The notes beneath the pieces are model-generated. The model had not been told where the DNA came from. It saw only the letters and a list, made by a program, of their open reading frames with translations, and did not search any database. DNA of 64,000 nt. Origin: Fusibacter sp. 3D3. Lineage in GTDB: Bacteria; Bacillota; Clostridia; Peptostreptococcales; Acidaminobacteraceae. Shown here in pieces: positions 62,760 through 64,000 of the stretch. Every line of letters begins with the position of its first letter. Position 1 is the stretch's first letter. The stretch lies in assembly GCF_001748365.1 (NCBI RefSeq), contig NZ_BDHH01000003.1:104303-168302 (forward strand). The letters run 5' to 3'. A program made the translations under genes and the position numbers.

Positions 62760-64000
62760 ATGGGGAAACAAAATGAAAATCGAACGTATCAGAAACAGGT
62801 CTATAAGCATACACCTCAAAAGTATTATATAAAGGGTAATCAGAAAGTCAAAAGAAAAGAACAAGCCCTTGAATGGATCGCGAGAATCGTTGCGATGCTG
62901 TTTTATCCTGTATATATGCTGATGGTGGGATTCAATAAACTTGTGAACTACGTCAAGTCAAAAGATTGGAAATCTATTCCAAACACAATGAGGATTAGAG
63001 TATCTAAAGCATTAAAAAAGCAGAATGCGAACCCGTACTATAAAAGCGCGAGTTCAAAATCAGGAAAAGGAACATCCAAATTGACTTCGGGAACAAAAGG
63101 TTTTTCTTTCAAGTTTTCTAGTGAAGATTTTAAAGAACGTGCGTTAGCGGCTGGGAATAAATCTCTAGAGTTGTTTAATGCACACAAAATTGTAGCAATT
63201 TCTGTCTTGACTGGAATTGTAGTTGTAGCAGGTGGCAGTTATGCATGGACACATATCCATAAGGCACCAACGATAGATTTAGCAACTGGAGAAGCACATT
63301 ATGTTTCTATAAATAATACTCTGGAATCGTTAGAACCACTTTTGGAGAAGCCATACATTGAAAATTTGGGTTTTGCATGTTTAGAATCTTATCAAGTAAA
63401 AGCCAATGGTAAAGTTTTGACCAATTTTAAAACAGAGGCTGAAGCAAATCAGCTCTTAGATAATCTTAAAAACATGTATACCAACAATGCTGCAGTCGAA
63501 ATTTTGGAAGCCTTTTTTAATGAAAAAGTTGAAGTGAGCAAAGGTTATGTAAACATCATTCAATTTGGTGGATATGATGAACTAGAACCAACGCTTGCGT
63601 TTATTGTAAAAGGCACAAAAGAAGAAAAATTACATGAAGTACAAAAAGGTGAGAATTACTGGGTAATCGCTAATTATTATGGCGTCAATCCTTCTGATCT
63701 TGAAAAAGCAAATCCAGATGTTAAACCAGAAACCTTACAAATCGGGCAAAAAATAAGTTTGGTTGTACCAAGACCCTTGATTAGTGTCTGTACGGTTGAA
63801 CAAGCGGCTTATAACACAGAAATGCCTTTTAATGTAACTTATGAAGAAACAAGTTCTCTTTATAAAGAAGAAACGAAGACCAAAGTAAAAGGTGTGCTTG
63901 GCGAAAAAGCTGTTGTGGCAAAAATTACACGCCAAAATGGTAGAGAAATTGGTCGAATAATCGTTGAAGAATCGGTTATTGCTGAACCGATTGACAAAGT
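62760..64000 (+). CDS. LysM- and G5-domain cell-wall protein, cut by the window end
   Basis: At least 413 codons, open to the edge. The ATG has GAAGGAG 7 bases upstream. Residues about 1-140 are cytosolic and basic, with a hydrophobic patch near 45-60; a membrane helix lies at about 145-163 (IVAISVLTGIVVVAGGSYAW). The exterior then has a domain of unknown type, a LysM domain at about 300-345 (EVQKGENYWVIANYYG, LEKANPDV, LQIGQKI) and the start of a G5 domain (TSSLYKEETKTKVKG). This order usually ends in an M23 peptidase, which would lie beyond the window. Confidence 0.85.
   Translation, partial: MGKQNENRTYQKQVYKHTPQKYYIKGNQKVKRKEQALEWIARIVAMLFYPVYMLMVGFNKLVNYVKSKDWKSIPNTMRIRVSKALKKQNANPYYKSASSKSGKGTSKLTSGTKGFSFKFSSEDFKERALAAGNKSLELFNAHKIVAISVLTGIVVVAGGSYAWTHIHKAPTIDLATGEAHYVSINNTLESLEPLLEKPYIENLGFACLESYQVKANGKVLTNFKTEAEANQLLDNLKNMYTNNAAVEILEAFFNEKVEVSKGYVNIIQFGGYDELEPTLAFIVKGTKEEKLHEVQKGENYWVIANYYGVNPSDLEKANPDVKPETLQIGQKISLVVPRPLISVCTVEQAAYNTEMPFNVTYEETSSLYKEETKTKVKGVLGEKAVVAKITRQNGREIGRIIVEESVIAEPIDK

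Overview
The window looks like chromosome of a low-GC, Gram-positive (monoderm) Clostridia-type Firmicute. Support: T-box leaders on metG and tyrS, the yabE-rnmV-rsmA cluster, DnaD/DnaI-type primosome genes, DegV, PepV, a DegS-like kinase, strong AGGAGG ribosome-binding sites, and a Tad/Flp pilus locus with no secretin gene. A Fusibacter-like relative is my best guess from gene content only, with low confidence. I saw no rRNA, tRNA or CRISPR array.

Layout. 1-5320 is an accessory region: small unrecognised (mostly exported-looking) genes, a 135-bp direct repeat, IS3 and IS200/IS605-like remnants and an intact IS1634-type insertion sequence. 5375-7675 is the T-box-controlled metG. 7832-14766 is a five-gene dipeptide/oligopeptide ABC transporter followed by a cytosolic class A beta-lactamase-fold hydrolase. 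14833-24000 holds an EAL phosphodiesterase with a degenerate GGDEF domain, tatD, a YabE-like 3D/G5 protein, rnmV, rsmA, a GNAT acetyltransferase, degV and an HD-GYP-like protein lacking the HD histidine. 23976-25544 is the T-box-controlled tyrS.

25956-35902 is a Tad (Flp pilus) operon: Flp prepilin (58 aa), prepilin peptidase, TadE-like pseudopilin, CpaB, CpaE/TadZ, CpaF/TadA ATPase, TadB, TadC and a TadE/G-like protein, bracketed by three similar small helical membrane-anchored proteins. It runs into a 787-aa secreted, repeat-rich polymorphic-toxin-like protein with an overlapping 91-aa putative immunity gene. Directly downstream, 38590-39405 is a GC-richer, gene-free block with a promoter-like start, many helices, a structural module present twice with different base pairs, and a closing hairpin: a candidate large structured noncoding RNA and the most interesting object here. 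It is followed by an IS110-type remnant (possible bridge-RNA end plus 27 codons of transposase) and a decayed HEPN/MNT toxin-antitoxin pair. A second copy of that pair, collapsed by a deletion at a 7-nt microhomology, lies between tyrS and the Tad operon.

40868-64000 is mostly housekeeping: a two-component system, a lytic transglycosylase, a nuclease-helicase fusion, galU, pepV, a zinc-dependent phospholipase C-like protein, a methyltransferase, purA, a DegS-like kinase, an aconitase-isocitrate dehydrogenase-citrate synthase operon (oxidative branch to 2-oxoglutarate) behind a promoter with a palindromic operator, dnaD-dnaI, and the start of a LysM/G5 cell-wall protein cut by the window edge. 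Assignments rest on motif reading by eye; no database search was run.
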